Virus record (IMG/VR): IMGVR_UViG_3300007511_001080
Location: 1-64,000 of that record
Reading direction: 5' to 3' (one strand)
From: a virus
Length of the DNA: 64,000 bases
The position numbers and the translations under genes are program-made. Below are positions 49,518 through 60,539 of this stretch, one piece after another (positions within the stretch are counted from its first letter, which is position 1; the number at the start of each line of letters is the position of its first letter). The notes below the pieces were generated by a model. It was given only the letters and a program-made list of their open reading frames with translations, did not search any database and was not told the origin of the DNA.

Positions 49518-49826
49518 TTAAATCGTTGTGTATGTACCTGTTACTGTTATCTTACTAGCCACTGAAGCCAGACCCTTTATGAAGTCTGCAGCAGCTAGAA
49601 TTATTCTTTCGTTATTCATCACAAATGTATCTTTAGAAGCTATAGATATATCTTTCCAAATAGCATTCGTATCATCTGGTGTACCCGAACCATTTATCAA
49701 ATACAACGTAACTGTAACTGCAGCAGAATGAGTGTTACAAAGAAATAAAGTTGTAACAGCCGAATCTGCAGTTGGGTCAAATACTGTAGTAGCACTTGTA
49801 CCAAGTTGTGTCTGAAATAGTGCCAT
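49518..49826 (-). CDS. small structural protein, 102 aa
   Basis: Beta-sandwich-like pattern (VTTLFLCNTHSAAVTVTLYLIN, DTFVMNNERIILAAAD). Similar short proteins sit beside fibre genes in marine T4-like phages. Role unknown. Confidence 0.6.
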   Translation of the reverse strand: MALFQTQLGTSATTVFDPTADSAVTTLFLCNTHSAAVTVTLYLINGSGTPDDTNAIWKDISIASKDTFVMNNERIILAAADFIKGLASVASKITVTGTYTTI

Positions 49827-49833
49827 TATTCTC

Positions 49834-50043
49834 CTAGAATATTAATCCAAAAGTTATGGCTTTCTTCTTGGATACCAATTCATCTACATTATTAGAATCT
49901 GTTTGATTCTTAAAAAATACACCCGTGCCCCCACTACCTGTAGTCTTTTTAAATAATACTACTTCATCTGTCTCTGCATCTGGATTACTACCTTGATTAT
50001 CCAATGCAACACCCACCCTTGTTCTTAAAGGTTTACTTGCCAT
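49834..50043 (-). CDS. small structural protein, 69 aa
   Basis: Starts MASKPLRTRVGVALDNQG, includes GTGVFFKN. In the fibre gene run; not recognised. Confidence 0.55.
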   Translation of the reverse strand: MASKPLRTRVGVALDNQGSNPDAETDEVVLFKKTTGSGGTGVFFKNQTDSNNVDELVSKKKAITFGLIF

Positions 50044-50063
50044 ATCTTACTCCATTATAAAGA

Positions 50064-52787
50064 TTAACTATCGCCTGGAATCTCAACCAAGTGTGCAACA
50101 CCTGCATAGGTCATTGCATCTGTTCCAGAGGGATTTTGAATTTTGAAATGAACGTGTTTGTCACCATTACTTGTCAAACTAGTTCCATCTGCATCACCCA
50201 TAGATGTTGTTAAAGTCTCTCCTAATTCTGTTCCCAAAGTGGCAAATTCTGTAATAAAAATATTTGTCCCATTTGTATCTGGATCTCCTGTATGATGAAT
50301 CATAATTTTCTTAGTCTCAACATCTGTTCCTTTTTTGAGAGTAAGCACTATCTCTCCACCTTGATAGTTTGTTGCACCAGTTGGACTTGCTGTTCCATCT
50401 TTTGCCTTAAATGTAAAAACCACTTCAGTTGCACTTGTTCCGATTGTTCCAGAAAATGTTTGAGTTGAAGCGACTGCAACTGAACTATTTGTTGCACCAT
50501 AAAGTACTGTGTTATTAGAAAATGCAACTGAACCACCTGCACCAATTCGGATTGCATCCGTATCGGTAGTTCCAATTACCGATTCATCCGTAATTACAAT
50601 AGAACCACCAGTAAGGACACCAGTTGTTGAGATAGCAGACGAACCAGTATCAATTGTTCCAAAATTAGATGTGATAGAACCGGCATCAAGAGCACCAGTT
50701 GTAACGATATTTGTACCACCGACTGTAATACTATCAAAATATGTTGAGAGGGTATCAACATTTGTCATTCTCATGGTTCCTGCATCATTAATCAGAACAC
50801 CATCACCAGATGCAACAGCAGTTGTTCCTCTTGCAGTTCCTCCGTCTATCAAATTAATTTCTGCAGCCGTTGCAGTTACTGCTGTACTACCAAGTGTAAG
50901 TTGTCCATCTGGAACTATCAATCCTGCTGCACCATTAAGAATCAAATCATCAGCAGAGGCATCCCATGTCATATTTGCACTTGCAGTTTCTCCGTAAAGA
51001 ATTACATCAAAACCAGCATCGTTTGCACCGACTGTTACAGTTCCGTCAATAGTTAATGCACCACTTGTAAGTGTCATCAAATCGGTATCACTTGTATGTC
51101 CGATTGTTGTTGAGTTGATTATAACATTATCTACTGTGAGTGTGGTTAGTGTACCAAGAGATGTAACATTTGGTTGTACTGCTGTTTGGAGTGTACCAGT
51201 AAGGTCACCATTGATATTACCAGTTACGTTACCAGTTAAATCACCTTCAAAAGTACCAGCAACAACTGTGGCTGCTGTATATCCTGTTGCACCAGTATTA
51301 ACTGTTGTGTCAGGTTCAGTTTGTGAATCTTTGAAAAATTTAAATTTACCATCATTTGCATCTCTAAAAAGACCTGCATATAAATCTAGTGAACCAGAAG
51401 TATCATAAGTTCCAAAGAATCCAATGTCAACCGCATCTGACCCTGTGTTATTTTGAGCTAAAAATATTAATGGGTCATTAACTTCAATAGTTGTTGAACT
51501 TACTGTAGTTGTTGTACCAGAAACAACAAGGTCACCACTAACAGTTAATGCACCTGCAGAACTAAGAGACATAACTTCTGATGCAGTACCAGAAGAACCC
51601 AACATAAAACTCATTTTTGCTGCATTGTTAGTTGCGGAAAAATCACCTTCTGAAATAACTCTTATTGCTCCAGCAGTAGTTATGGCATCAGTTCCAGTAC
51701 CCTCATCTGGGGCAACAAAATCAATAGCACCAATAACATCATTTACTGCAATATCTGTGTCACCAGTAGCAAGAGTAAAAGTTGGAAATTTGTCATCCGC
51801 TGTTGCAGCATGTTTTAAAGTAAGACCTTTATCTGCATCGTGTGTAAGTGTAATCTCTTGGTCAGAACCAAATTTGATTATCGAACTATCGGCCAAGAAT
51901 ATGTCGTTGAATTCTTTTGTTGCACTTCCAAGATTAATCGTTCCAGATGCATTCGGAAGAATATCTGCACTAAAATCAGCAGGATTTGCTCCAATATAAT
52001 CTGCAATATTTGTTGCAGGTATCTGTTTTGTTGTTGTTCCATCAATGATAAGAAAAGCATCAGCGTCTGCAATAGTGATTGATGAAGTAGACTTCGCAGA
52101 ACCATCTAATAAATTTAATTCTGCAGCGGTAGAGTCAACAGCAGCAAGTTTTGTGAAGTCTGCCTGAACAAGACCAGATACATTATCTAAAAGATTAAGT
52201 TCAGCGGGTGTAGAAGTAATATCTACTCCACCGACCTGAAGTTTTGTAGCATTCACTTCACCAGCAGAACCATAAATGACTGCTTTGGAATTGACAACTG
52301 TACCTGCAGAAGAACCATCAACAAGATTGATTTCGGCAGCAGTAGAGGAAACTGCTGTTCCACCAATCTGTACTGATGTTGCATTAATTGTGGCAACCTG
52401 AAGTTTACCTGTTCCATCTGATGCCAAAATTGCTGCTGTACCATCAGTTACATCAGAAGATGATGTGATAGCATGAGCGTGAGTTGTTGCACCGACTGTA
52501 TCAGTTGTACTAACTGTGAGAGTTGTAGGTGCTCCCATTGTGACAGTAACAGTTGAAGCTGTTCCACCACCAGTAAGACCATTTCCAGCTGTAACTGTTT
52601 CAACTACACCAGCACCAATATCACTTTTGATTTGGGCCTCGGTACGAGTTCCCATTTGACCAGTACCATCTGTGATGAGTATTTGTCCAGCGGCTGTCGG
52701 TGTTAGTTCCCCAGACAGTTCACTCATTAATATACTGGCCGTATTTACAGTAAGACCATTTTTTGCTACAAATGCTTTATTAGCCAT
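50064..52787 (-). CDS. long tail-fibre protein, 907 aa
   Basis: Almost entirely repeated beta structure. A recurring TAAE(I/L)NL(V/L/I)DG element appears at least four times, and the VSGTTTTVSSTTIEVNDPL module also occurs in the fibre at 46341. Starts MANKAFVAKNGLTVN, typical of marine phage fibres. Probably receptor-binding or a proximal fibre. Confidence 0.75.
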   Translation of the reverse strand: MANKAFVAKNGLTVNTASILMSELSGELTPTAAGQILITDGTGQMGTRTEAQIKSDIGAGVVETVTAGNGLTGGGTASTVTVTMGAPTTLTVSTTDTVGATTHAHAITSSSDVTDGTAAILASDGTGKLQVATINATSVQIGGTAVSSTAAEINLVDGSSAGTVVNSKAVIYGSAGEVNATKLQVGGVDITSTPAELNLLDNVSGLVQADFTKLAAVDSTAAELNLLDGSAKSTSSITIADADAFLIIDGTTTKQIPATNIADYIGANPADFSADILPNASGTINLGSATKEFNDIFLADSSIIKFGSDQEITLTHDADKGLTLKHAATADDKFPTFTLATGDTDIAVNDVIGAIDFVAPDEGTGTDAITTAGAIRVISEGDFSATNNAAKMSFMLGSSGTASEVMSLSSAGALTVSGDLVVSGTTTTVSSTTIEVNDPLIFLAQNNTGSDAVDIGFFGTYDTSGSLDLYAGLFRDANDGKFKFFKDSQTEPDTTVNTGATGYTAATVVAGTFEGDLTGNVTGNINGDLTGTLQTAVQPNVTSLGTLTTLTVDNVIINSTTIGHTSDTDLMTLTSGALTIDGTVTVGANDAGFDVILYGETASANMTWDASADDLILNGAAGLIVPDGQLTLGSTAVTATAAEINLIDGGTARGTTAVASGDGVLINDAGTMRMTNVDTLSTYFDSITVGGTNIVTTGALDAGSITSNFGTIDTGSSAISTTGVLTGGSIVITDESVIGTTDTDAIRIGAGGSVAFSNNTVLYGATNSSVAVASTQTFSGTIGTSATEVVFTFKAKDGTASPTGATNYQGGEIVLTLKKGTDVETKKIMIHHTGDPDTNGTNIFITEFATLGTELGETLTTSMGDADGTSLTSNGDKHVHFKIQNPSGTDAMTYAGVAHLVEIPGDS

Positions 52788-52799
52788 TGTTCATTTCCT

Positions 52800-55793
52800 C
52801 TAAACTATAGTTGTCATACGAGTGACTTTAATTGTTTGATTATTGGAGTTAGTAGTTACTAATAATCTACAGTTACCCCCTGCCACATCTGCATCAAAAG
52901 CTGGGTCTGGTACAGTGCCAGAACCGACAGTCACATCTCCGAATTGTGTGAGAGAGGCTGCCGTTCCATTATGTACCACTAATGCCTCAGTTGTTGCAAA
53001 TGTTGTATCATCTGTATCACTCACTGAAATAATATATTTTGCGGCTCTGAAAGTAGAAGTTGAAAAATTGTCAACCGCCGTTGTTCCTGCTGTCGCAACA
53101 GTAAAAGTAGATGAAACCACTGTCATTATGGAATTTACTGTTACAGAAGTAATTCCACTTGCTGCACCTGTTAGATTACTTGCGGTTGTATAATGTGACC
53201 CCTGTTGTCCGTCAAGTAAATCCGCATCTATATTAGACCCAGCACCATCTACAGTAACTAATAAATTTTTGACCTGAGTTGCGGTAATAGAACCTTCACC
53301 TGTGACAGTTCCTGCAATCCATTTTTGAGTACTACTATCATAGATAAGTGCTTGACCATCACTTGGACTATCTATGTTTACACTACCAAAATCACCAAGG
53401 TCTGTATTATTTATTACGTTTGTAATCTTGGAACCAATTGACTGTTGAGTTGCTAAAGCAGTATTACTATTAGAAACAAAATCATCTTCATCAAGAATTT
53501 CTGTAACTTGTATTGAATTTTCAAATGTAATAAGTTGATTTCCAGTATTATCTTCCATAATAATACGATCGCCACTATTATCTTCATTTGTGATAGACAT
53601 TGGTTCAAGTCTTAAACCATTCACATCAATTAGAAGTTTTTCACTTCCATCTGCATGAACTTTTACAGAACCATTTATTCCTGTATCTGTGACTTGTACA
53701 TTTGAATTATTAGCAGTAATAGCACCAGCTTGGACACCCGCAACAGAAGTGTCTACATATGCTTTAATAGATTGTTGAGTTGCCAGACCTACAGCACTAT
53801 CAGAATTCATATTATCTTCATCGAGAATTCTGTCTACTCTAGCATTTGAACCTCCAAGTCTCATTCCCGAATCTGTAACATCTACTTCTAAATTTCCATC
53901 TGTATAGATATTAACTGTTCCATCTGTACCAGTATCTACAACGTGAACATTTGAATTATTTACAGCAATACTACTTGAAGAAATCCCTGCAACTGAAGTG
54001 TCTACATAAGTTTTTGTAGATTGTTGACTTGGTGGCCTCGTTGCAGAATTTGAAGACATATCATCTTCATCTATCAAACTCAAAGATTGAGAATCAACAT
54101 AAGCTTTAACTGATTGTTGAGTTGGAACTTTTGTTGCTGAATCAGATGACATATTATCTTCATCAACTACAAATCCCATACCAGAAATACTTGAATCACT
54201 AACCATTACTGCACCAGCAGCATCCACATTTGTAGCATCTGTTACATCTGCACCAGCCTCAATACCATTTAATTTTGTATGATCAGCATCTGTAAATACG
54301 TTTGAGTCACTTGCTGATTCTACTAATGTTCTTATTTCTGCTGCAGTTTGGTCTGCAGTAGCACTTGCTTCTATACCATCAAGTTTTGAATGATCAGCAT
54401 CTGTGAATACATTAGAGTCACTTGCTGATTCTACTAATGTTCTTATCTCTGATGCAGTTTGATCTGCAGTAGCACTTGCTTCTATACCATCAAGTTTTGA
54501 ATGGTCTGCGTCAGTAAAAACATTAGAGTCACTAGCAGAACCAACTAATGTTCTTATCTCTGATGCAGTTTGGTCTGCAGTAGCACCAGTCTCAATACCA
54601 TCTAATTTTGTACCATCTGTTGCAATATCTCTTCCATCAACTGTTCCACCAACTGTAACATTATTTGTGACATCTAAAGACTGTGTATAAGTACCTCTCC
54701 AAGACTTTGTGGTTGAACCAAGGTCATAAGTATTATCAACATCTGGAAGAATATGAGAAACAACATCAGCTCCAAATGTTACAGTATCCGTATCAGCATC
54801 ACCAAGAATTATATTTCCATTTGCTGTAATATTTCCAGTTGCTACAATATTTCCTGCAACACTTAAATTTGATGAAACAATAAGTCCATTGGTTCCACCA
54901 GAATTTCCTGTCAAATTTCCTGACAAACCAAGACCTACTAAATTTACAGCTCCATCAACAGTTAAATCACCACCAACCCCTAAATTTTCAGTAATATCTA
55001 ATTCTTTGAAAGAAGCCGAACCTTCTACAGCAAGAGTATCTTGTCCTGTAATTGTGAGAGAATGCATTCTAACTGTTGCATTTGGGTCAATTCCAATACT
55101 TAAAGTATGGTCTGTATCACTAGTATATAAAGCTATACCATTATTTGGAGTTAATGATTTAAATCTTAATGTATCTTGTCCATCTATCGTTACTTTATCT
55201 TTAAAAAATGTAACACCTTCAAGGTCAAATGTTCTTGTTGAAAACATATCAGATTCTTGTAATAATAAATCTCCATCCTCTAAAAGTAATTCATCATATT
55301 CAGTAATGACTCCAATTTCGTCACCACCACCGCCACCACCATCATATTCACCCCAACCTCTAGCAGCTTTACCACCAGCACCAAAATTAAGATTTGATAT
55401 TCTATTATTGATTTTAGTAAGTTCATCATCAACATATTCCATATCCGCATCTTGACCAGGCATACCCATCGGCCCCAGCGGTCCTTGTTGTCCTTTTGGC
55501 CCTTTCGGTCCTTGAGGACCAGTTTCCCCCTGAACACCCTGAATTCCACGAATACCTTGTGGGCCTTGTGGCCCTATTTCGCCAGGAAACCCTCTATCCC
55601 CCTTATCACCTTTTAATCCTTTTGGTCCTCGTTCACCCTTAACTGGTAAAACAACAGCACCTTCTTCTGTGATAGTGGTTTGAAGTTCTTCTTTAAGTTT
55701 TTTGACTTCTTTTTGAGTAAATTTTAAACTAGCGGCAAGAACTTTAGCAGTATCTAAATGTACTTTCTCAAAATCAATTTGGTTTGATTCCAT
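52800..55793 (-). CDS. collagen-like tail-fibre protein, 997 aa
   Basis: Residues about 53-117 are Gly-x-y collagen-type repeats ([19 protein letters not shown] and onward), after an N-terminal coiled coil that would trimerise it. A glycine stretch follows, then beta repeats. Around residues 395-515 a 37-residue unit ([20 protein letters not shown] and following) is repeated about three times in tandem. The end overlaps portal gp20 by 20 nt. Confidence 0.78.
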   Translation of the reverse strand: MESNQIDFEKVHLDTAKVLAASLKFTQKEVKKLKEELQTTITEEGAVVLPVKGERGPKGLKGDKGDRGFPGEIGPQGPQGIRGIQGVQGETGPQGPKGPKGQQGPLGPMGMPGQDADMEYVDDELTKINNRISNLNFGAGGKAARGWGEYDGGGGGGDEIGVITEYDELLLEDGDLLLQESDMFSTRTFDLEGVTFFKDKVTIDGQDTLRFKSLTPNNGIALYTSDTDHTLSIGIDPNATVRMHSLTITGQDTLAVEGSASFKELDITENLGVGGDLTVDGAVNLVGLGLSGNLTGNSGGTNGLIVSSNLSVAGNIVATGNITANGNIILGDADTDTVTFGADVVSHILPDVDNTYDLGSTTKSWRGTYTQSLDVTNNVTVGGTVDGRDIATDGTKLDGIETGATADQTASEIRTLVGSASDSNVFTDADHSKLDGIEASATADQTASEIRTLVESASDSNVFTDADHSKLDGIEASATADQTAAEIRTLVESASDSNVFTDADHTKLNGIEAGADVTDATNVDAAGAVMVSDSSISGMGFVVDEDNMSSDSATKVPTQQSVKAYVDSQSLSLIDEDDMSSNSATRPPSQQSTKTYVDTSVAGISSSSIAVNNSNVHVVDTGTDGTVNIYTDGNLEVDVTDSGMRLGGSNARVDRILDEDNMNSDSAVGLATQQSIKAYVDTSVAGVQAGAITANNSNVQVTDTGINGSVKVHADGSEKLLIDVNGLRLEPMSITNEDNSGDRIIMEDNTGNQLITFENSIQVTEILDEDDFVSNSNTALATQQSIGSKITNVINNTDLGDFGSVNIDSPSDGQALIYDSSTQKWIAGTVTGEGSITATQVKNLLVTVDGAGSNIDADLLDGQQGSHYTTASNLTGAASGITSVTVNSIMTVVSSTFTVATAGTTAVDNFSTSTFRAAKYIISVSDTDDTTFATTEALVVHNGTAASLTQFGDVTVGSGTVPDPAFDADVAGGNCRLLVTTNSNNQTIKVTRMTTIV
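54270..54605 (-). repeat. tandem 111-bp repeats inside the collagen-like fibre
   Basis: Three in-frame copies of a 111-bp unit encoding KLDGIE..ATADQT(A)[20 protein letters not shown]. Copies differ by scattered third-position changes, so they are not very recent. Confidence 0.75.
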
Positions 55794-57450
55794 TAGAATC
55801 CTCTTCTAAAACTGATTTGAAAATATCATTGATATTCATTTTCAACTCTTCATCCTTTTCTTTATCTATAATTTTTTCTTCTACGATTTTGTCAAGTTCT
55901 TCATTGAGGTTTTGACCTTCTTTTGGAACAAAAGATTGATATTCATCTTCTGGTTCTCCACCACCACCTTCTTGTTCAATCTCTCTATCCATCTGGTCAA
56001 TTTCTTCTTGAGTCTGTTTCAGAATCCTCTTTCTGATATAATCTTTAGAGTAGAAGTTTCCGACAATCTCATCTGCAAAATTCATACTCTGTAACAGATT
56101 GAGTCTTTCTTGTAACATCTCTGCTTCTTTGAGTTCTGCAAAATGAGAATCGGTTTGCCATTCGTAATGAACATTTTTAGAAATATTTCTCCAATCGTTA
56201 AGAGTAAGGATACCCTTTAGAATGAGTTGTTTTTCTAAACAAGTGTGGAAAAGATTATTGAATCTACCTCTGAGTCTTTCTACGAATCTTGAGAATTTTA
56301 CCTCATCTCTGGAAATTTCTTGTGCTCTACCAAGAGTAAATCCACTCTCTTGTTCAAGTCTTGAGGAAGGTACGTTCAAGGCCTTGTACATTTTCTTTTG
56401 AAAGTATTCTATGTCAGCAAGTTCTCCAAGATTCTCACCGCCTGGTAGTGTGGTAATTTCTGTACCTCTTCCACCTTCTCTTCTTGGTAACCAATAATCT
56501 TCTAACATTGATTGATGTCTGCGGTCATCCCTTACTTCACCAGAGTTTGCATCATATACCATCTTGTTTTTGTATCTTGTCATAATATCTCTAAGATACT
56601 GTTCTGCTTTCATCTTTGGTAGGTTTCCGACATCAATATAAAATATTCTTCTCTCTGGCGCTCTTGATATTCGGTATATGACTACAGCATCTTCAATCAT
56701 TCTTAATTGATTGAGTGGTTTGATTGCTTTATGTAGATAACTGAGAACTAATTTTTTGTCTTCACTCAATAAACCAGAGTGACAATATGCAATAGAATCT
56801 GGTGCTATTTTGATGTGATTTGCTGCACTTGATGAACCATACTTTGCATCAATACCTAACTCATTGAACATAAAATATTCTTCAACTTTTGGCATTGTTG
56901 GAGAGTCATAACCTTCTTTTGGTGGGATTATTTGTCTTATCTTTTTAATCTTGAGAGCATCTATGGGTCTGAGTTCTAATATACCACGTTTTGGATTTAC
57001 TTGGTCAATGATTATATGATAGTATATTCTTCCATCAACGTACCATTTTTTGAATGTGTCATATCCAGTTTCATTAAAATTGAGAAGATTAATCACCTCA
57101 TGAAAATTTTCTAAAATCTTATCTTTAATATCGAGTGAAAGATTGACATTGGATAAATTGATGTTTACTGGATTCTGTTCTCTATCTGCTACAACAGCCT
57201 CATTGACTATATCATCGACAGCCAATTCAGACTCTGGGAATAGAGCCATTTGTCTATATTTTCGGATTAAATCAGATTCGTTTTTGGCAGCGCCGTCCAT
57301 ATCAAGGTAAGTGCCGTAAGCACCACCTGCAGGACCAGAAATATCAAGGGAACCATCTTCTAAGGAAGGAAGAGCAAAAGAAACTTTATCTTTTGCCTCT
57401 TGTTCTTTTTGTGTTCTTCCAATAGTAAAACCAAATAATTCAATAGCCAT
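55774..57450 (-). CDS. 20: portal protein gp20
   Basis: 558 aa, T4-sized. Dodecameric portal through which DNA is packaged. Conserved segments: [19 protein letters not shown] near residue 68, [20 protein letters not shown] near 270, [29 protein letters not shown] near 300 and [22 protein letters not shown] near 360. An acidic C-terminal tail follows. Confidence 0.96.
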   Translation of the reverse strand: MAIELFGFTIGRTQKEQEAKDKVSFALPSLEDGSLDISGPAGGAYGTYLDMDGAAKNESDLIRKYRQMALFPESELAVDDIVNEAVVADREQNPVNINLSNVNLSLDIKDKILENFHEVINLLNFNETGYDTFKKWYVDGRIYYHIIIDQVNPKRGILELRPIDALKIKKIRQIIPPKEGYDSPTMPKVEEYFMFNELGIDAKYGSSSAANHIKIAPDSIAYCHSGLLSEDKKLVLSYLHKAIKPLNQLRMIEDAVVIYRISRAPERRIFYIDVGNLPKMKAEQYLRDIMTRYKNKMVYDANSGEVRDDRRHQSMLEDYWLPRREGGRGTEITTLPGGENLGELADIEYFQKKMYKALNVPSSRLEQESGFTLGRAQEISRDEVKFSRFVERLRGRFNNLFHTCLEKQLILKGILTLNDWRNISKNVHYEWQTDSHFAELKEAEMLQERLNLLQSMNFADEIVGNFYSKDYIRKRILKQTQEEIDQMDREIEQEGGGGEPEDEYQSFVPKEGQNLNEELDKIVEEKIIDKEKDEELKMNINDIFKSVLEEDSNGIKPN

Positions 57451-57470
57451 TCATATACTCCTAGAGGATG

Positions 57471-57496
57471 AGGGGCCGAGAAGCCCCCATGCCCCT
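57471..57496 (-). promoter_or_regulatory. GC-rich hairpin upstream of gp20
   Basis: AGGGGC/GCCCCT stem around a GC-rich loop, in the 73-bp gap between gp19 and gp20. No U-run; perhaps an mRNA processing or stabilising hairpin. Confidence 0.4.
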
Positions 57497-57520
57497 AGTT
57501 AATTGGAAACTTATATAATA

Positions 57521-57528
57521 TATTTATT
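57521..57528 (-). promoter_or_regulatory. late-like promoter for gp20
   Basis: AATAAATA (one base off TATAAATA) overlapping the gp19 stop, 71 bp upstream of gp20. Confidence 0.5.
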
Positions 57529-58069
57529 TAGTAATTTGATCGTGTTGCCAATAATCGTATGCAAAATCAATAGTATATTCTTCAATTGTGTCATTAGACC
57601 CCCAATCAAGTCCAATTTCACCTAAAGCTACTGGAAATGCACTAAAAAACTTCCAAGGAGTTGAAGCAACATTACCATCTCTTGTAAAATGTGTAATAGT
57701 TATACCACCAAACAAAGCAACACTTCCAGCACCACCTGCTGCAGATTTATTTGCCAGATGATTATTTATTTCAGCCATCCATTTTTCTATACCATTTCTA
57801 ATTGCAAAATCTTCATCATTAATAACTGTCATTGAAAGATTGTCAAATGTTCTATTGCCTGGAACTTTAACCATTCTACCATAATAAGGAACTTCAATAA
57901 CACCTAATGTTGATGTTGGAATTGATGTAATCTTACATAAAAATGGAAATTGTGTTGTTGGTAGGCCTGCTTCTGCTGGTACACCAGTAAGTTGAACATT
58001 AAATAAATTTGGTCGGGCACCACTACTTACTATACCCTGACTTCTAAATTTTGAAATATCGAAAGCCAT
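57524..58069 (-). CDS. 19: tail tube protein gp19
   Basis: 181 aa. Polymerises into the inner tail tube. NLFNVQLTGVPA.., ITSIPTSTLGVIEVPYYGRMVKVPGNRTFDNLSMTVIND and NGIEKWMAEINNH are the gp19 pattern; position between sheath and portal matches T4. Confidence 0.93.
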   Translation of the reverse strand: MAFDISKFRSQGIVSSGARPNLFNVQLTGVPAEAGLPTTQFPFLCKITSIPTSTLGVIEVPYYGRMVKVPGNRTFDNLSMTVINDEDFAIRNGIEKWMAEINNHLANKSAAGGAGSVALFGGITITHFTRDGNVASTPWKFFSAFPVALGEIGLDWGSNDTIEEYTIDFAYDYWQHDQITK

Positions 58070-58091
58070 ATATTTTCTCCGAAAACAAGAT

Positions 58092-58160
58092 TAAAAATAA
58101 AGGTGGGGAAGCTTATTTTACAAGTACACCCTTCGGCTGTTTCCGTCTTCCCCCACCTTT
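58092..58160 (-). terminator. terminator hairpin between gp18 and gp19
   Basis: AAAGGTGGGG.AAG/CTT.CCCCACCTTT (13 paired bases, one bulge) then TTTATTTTTAA. It lies below both the gp18 stop and the late promoter at 58174, so a transcript starting there would have to cross it to express gp19. Confidence 0.7.
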
Positions 58161-58173
58161 GATTAGTTATTAC

Positions 58174-58181
58174 TATTTATA
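58174..58181 (-). promoter_or_regulatory. T4-type late promoter for gp19
   Basis: Exact TATAAATA on the minus strand, five bp after the gp18 stop. Confidence 0.75.
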
Positions 58182-58185
58182 TCAC

Positions 58186-60420
58186 TTATCCAATGATTTC
58201 TGAGAATGCCACTCCACTTCTAACTGCAACAAAGTTGAGTTGAATGAAGTTGATTGCTCTGTTTGGTTTAACATAGATATCGCCAACAAACTCATTTCTA
58301 TCAATGACAGATGGTGTATTATTGGTTTCATCACAAATAACTACGAAATCGGTAATACCATCTCTTCCCTGTACATCTCTCAAGAAAGGTTCAACTGCAC
58401 CAACAAATTGTGCTCTTGTGAATGCATCATTGAATTCAAAGAGTTGAGCTCTTGCAAATCTAGCAATGGCTTTCTCCATGATGATGAACAATCTTCTGAT
58501 ATTGATTCTGTCAAATGCAGAAGGTTTTGCAAGAAGAGTTTTGTCTCCAAAAAGAACTGTTCCAGCACCCATGAAGGTTGTTACTGGATTGACACCATTT
58601 TTGTAGAGTGTATCTCTCTCAGATTTTCTTGGATTAAAAGGTAATCTTACTACATTTCTTACGATACCTCTAGTGAATCCAGCAGGTGAGAACCAAGCAT
58701 CTCTGTTTGCTTCTGTTGCAGCTGCAAGACCAGCAATGTCAGCATTAAGAGGAATATATCGAAATACATCATTATATCTATCATACTGGTATTTCCATCC
58801 AGAATCCATCATTGCATAAGATGTACTTCCGATTGCATTTCTAAAATCTACAACAGCATCTGCTTCACCACCTGAGTTATTTACAACATCAGATTGTTCT
58901 GGTGACATGAATGCTACACAATCTTTTCTTGTTTCACAGATTGAAACAACATCAAGAGCAACTGTTGCAGAAGCTTCTCCACAAATCATAAGACCAATAT
59001 CAGTTTCTTCAGTATTCTCAAACTTTCTGAAACCTGTAATCTTATTACCATCAGTTACATCTGAACCATCAACTCCACCACCAAGACTTGTGGTTGAAAT
59101 TAATGAACCTGAAGAGGATGAAGAAGCATATTCTGTTCCAGCAGTTGGAGTTGCACCCCAAGCAGAAACTGCTGCTCCACCAGTAGTGTAAGCATCACCT
59201 TTTGCGTTATGGTCTGCCCACCAAATGTACTTTGACCTACGATTTAGAGCATCAACATAGTATGCTTTTGAACCATCTTCAAACTTAGCACCCTTTGCTA
59301 CTGAAAGACCAGTGAAAAGTTCAAGACCTTCTCCAAGATTTCCTGTCCATTCTCCGTCTTCATCAATTACTGCAACGTGAACCTCATCATAGAGAGCACC
59401 TTTATCTGCAGAATGTTGAGTTGTTACTGGTTCTTTGTCGAAAAGACCAGAATATTCCCATGTTCTGGAATAGGTTTGTGCTGTTGCTGTATTTGTAAAT
59501 CCAGTATTAACTGTCATGGATGAGGAATTTGTTACTGCTGTAACTCTTCTTTCTTCACTATTAATCTTGATAATATCACCAACAGTAAATTGCTTGTCAA
59601 ATTGACAAGAATCATGAGCTCCTGCGGTAGCTACTGTTGCTGTAACTGTTGCAACATTAGCAGAAACCGCTACGGTTCCTACCATATTTCTTGCTGGTTC
59701 TCCAAATGGTGATCTTTTTAATCGTACTGCAGCTGAACTAGAAATTGCACCAGTTGTTGGATCACAATGTACAGTTGCAGCAGTATTACTTGTGATTGAA
59801 GCAATAATAAAAGTATTTCCACTACAAACTATAACATCTCCGACTCTGAGTTCAGTTCCAAAAAGTGAACCAGTTGCTGAGAGTGCTTTACTTGATGCAT
59901 GAACTGCAAATGTAGCACCACCTGTGAGTGTTATGTCTGAATTGGAAGCAACTACTGTGTTTCCAGATGCAAGGTTTGCTCTTGTTGGACCACATAAAGA
60001 AACTTTAAGACTGTTACCCAATTCTCCTGCATACTTGGCCATATAGTCGCCTCTAGTATCTGCAACAGAAGAACCACCTTCATCGTATGAATCCCAAAAT
60101 ACAGTGTTATTTGCTACAAGAATTGCACCACCACTTGTTGAAGCTGCATTCTTAGCTGCTGTGGATATACATCGTACCACATGAATTTTATTTGAATATT
60201 GTAGAAAATTGGCTGCAGAAAAGAACGATGTGTATGTATTTGCATCAGGTTTTTGGAATGTTTGTACCAAAAGGTCTTCTGAATCAATAAGTGTCACATC
60301 GTTTGCTGGACCCCATCTGAAAGGACCAGCAAATCCAGCATCAATGGAAGAGATGCCAGGAACTACTGTTGTTAAATCAATTTCAGATGTATTTACGCCA
60401 GGACTTACTTGAAAAGGCAT
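58186..60420 (-). CDS. 18: tail sheath protein gp18
   Basis: 744 aa; T4 gp18 is 659. The contractile sheath subunit. N-terminal FQVSPGVNTSEIDLTTVVPG..AGFAGPFRWGP and C-terminal DRINIRRLFIIMEKAIARFARAQLFEFND plus a RDGITDFVVICDETNNT block are diagnostic. The extra length lies in a variable beta region in the first half. Confidence 0.96.
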   Translation of the reverse strand: MPFQVSPGVNTSEIDLTTVVPGISSIDAGFAGPFRWGPANDVTLIDSEDLLVQTFQKPDANTYTSFFSAANFLQYSNKIHVVRCISTAAKNAASTSGGAILVANNTVFWDSYDEGGSSVADTRGDYMAKYAGELGNSLKVSLCGPTRANLASGNTVVASNSDITLTGGATFAVHASSKALSATGSLFGTELRVGDVIVCSGNTFIIASITSNTAATVHCDPTTGAISSSAAVRLKRSPFGEPARNMVGTVAVSANVATVTATVATAGAHDSCQFDKQFTVGDIIKINSEERRVTAVTNSSSMTVNTGFTNTATAQTYSRTWEYSGLFDKEPVTTQHSADKGALYDEVHVAVIDEDGEWTGNLGEGLELFTGLSVAKGAKFEDGSKAYYVDALNRRSKYIWWADHNAKGDAYTTGGAAVSAWGATPTAGTEYASSSSSGSLISTTSLGGGVDGSDVTDGNKITGFRKFENTEETDIGLMICGEASATVALDVVSICETRKDCVAFMSPEQSDVVNNSGGEADAVVDFRNAIGSTSYAMMDSGWKYQYDRYNDVFRYIPLNADIAGLAAATEANRDAWFSPAGFTRGIVRNVVRLPFNPRKSERDTLYKNGVNPVTTFMGAGTVLFGDKTLLAKPSAFDRINIRRLFIIMEKAIARFARAQLFEFNDAFTRAQFVGAVEPFLRDVQGRDGITDFVVICDETNNTPSVIDRNEFVGDIYVKPNRAINFIQLNFVAVRSGVAFSEIIG

Positions 60421-60468
60421 ATCATCTCTCCTAATAATGGTTTATTCGGTGTAAATTGTTACTATGAT

Positions 60469-60476
60469 TATTTATA
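60469..60476 (-). promoter_or_regulatory. T4-type late promoter for gp18
   Basis: Exact TATAAATA on the minus strand, 49 bp upstream of the gp18 ATG. Confidence 0.78.
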
Positions 60477-60495
60477 AAAAAGAAATTCTTGAGAA

Positions 60496-60503
60496 TATAA
60501 ATA
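60496..60503 (+). promoter_or_regulatory. T4-type late promoter on the plus strand
   Basis: Exact TATAAATA on the plus strand, 37 bp upstream of the HNH gene and 20 bp from the divergent gp18 promoter. Confidence 0.7.
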
Positions 60504-60539
60504 ATTATTGAGATATAAATTTATTTGTGGAGTTTAAAA

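Noticed and set aside
54889-55455. 188-codon plus-strand frame, and similar long plus frames at 50509, 51625 and 52843
   Set aside because: Antisense shadows of repetitive fibre genes; no promoter, ribosome site or known domain.
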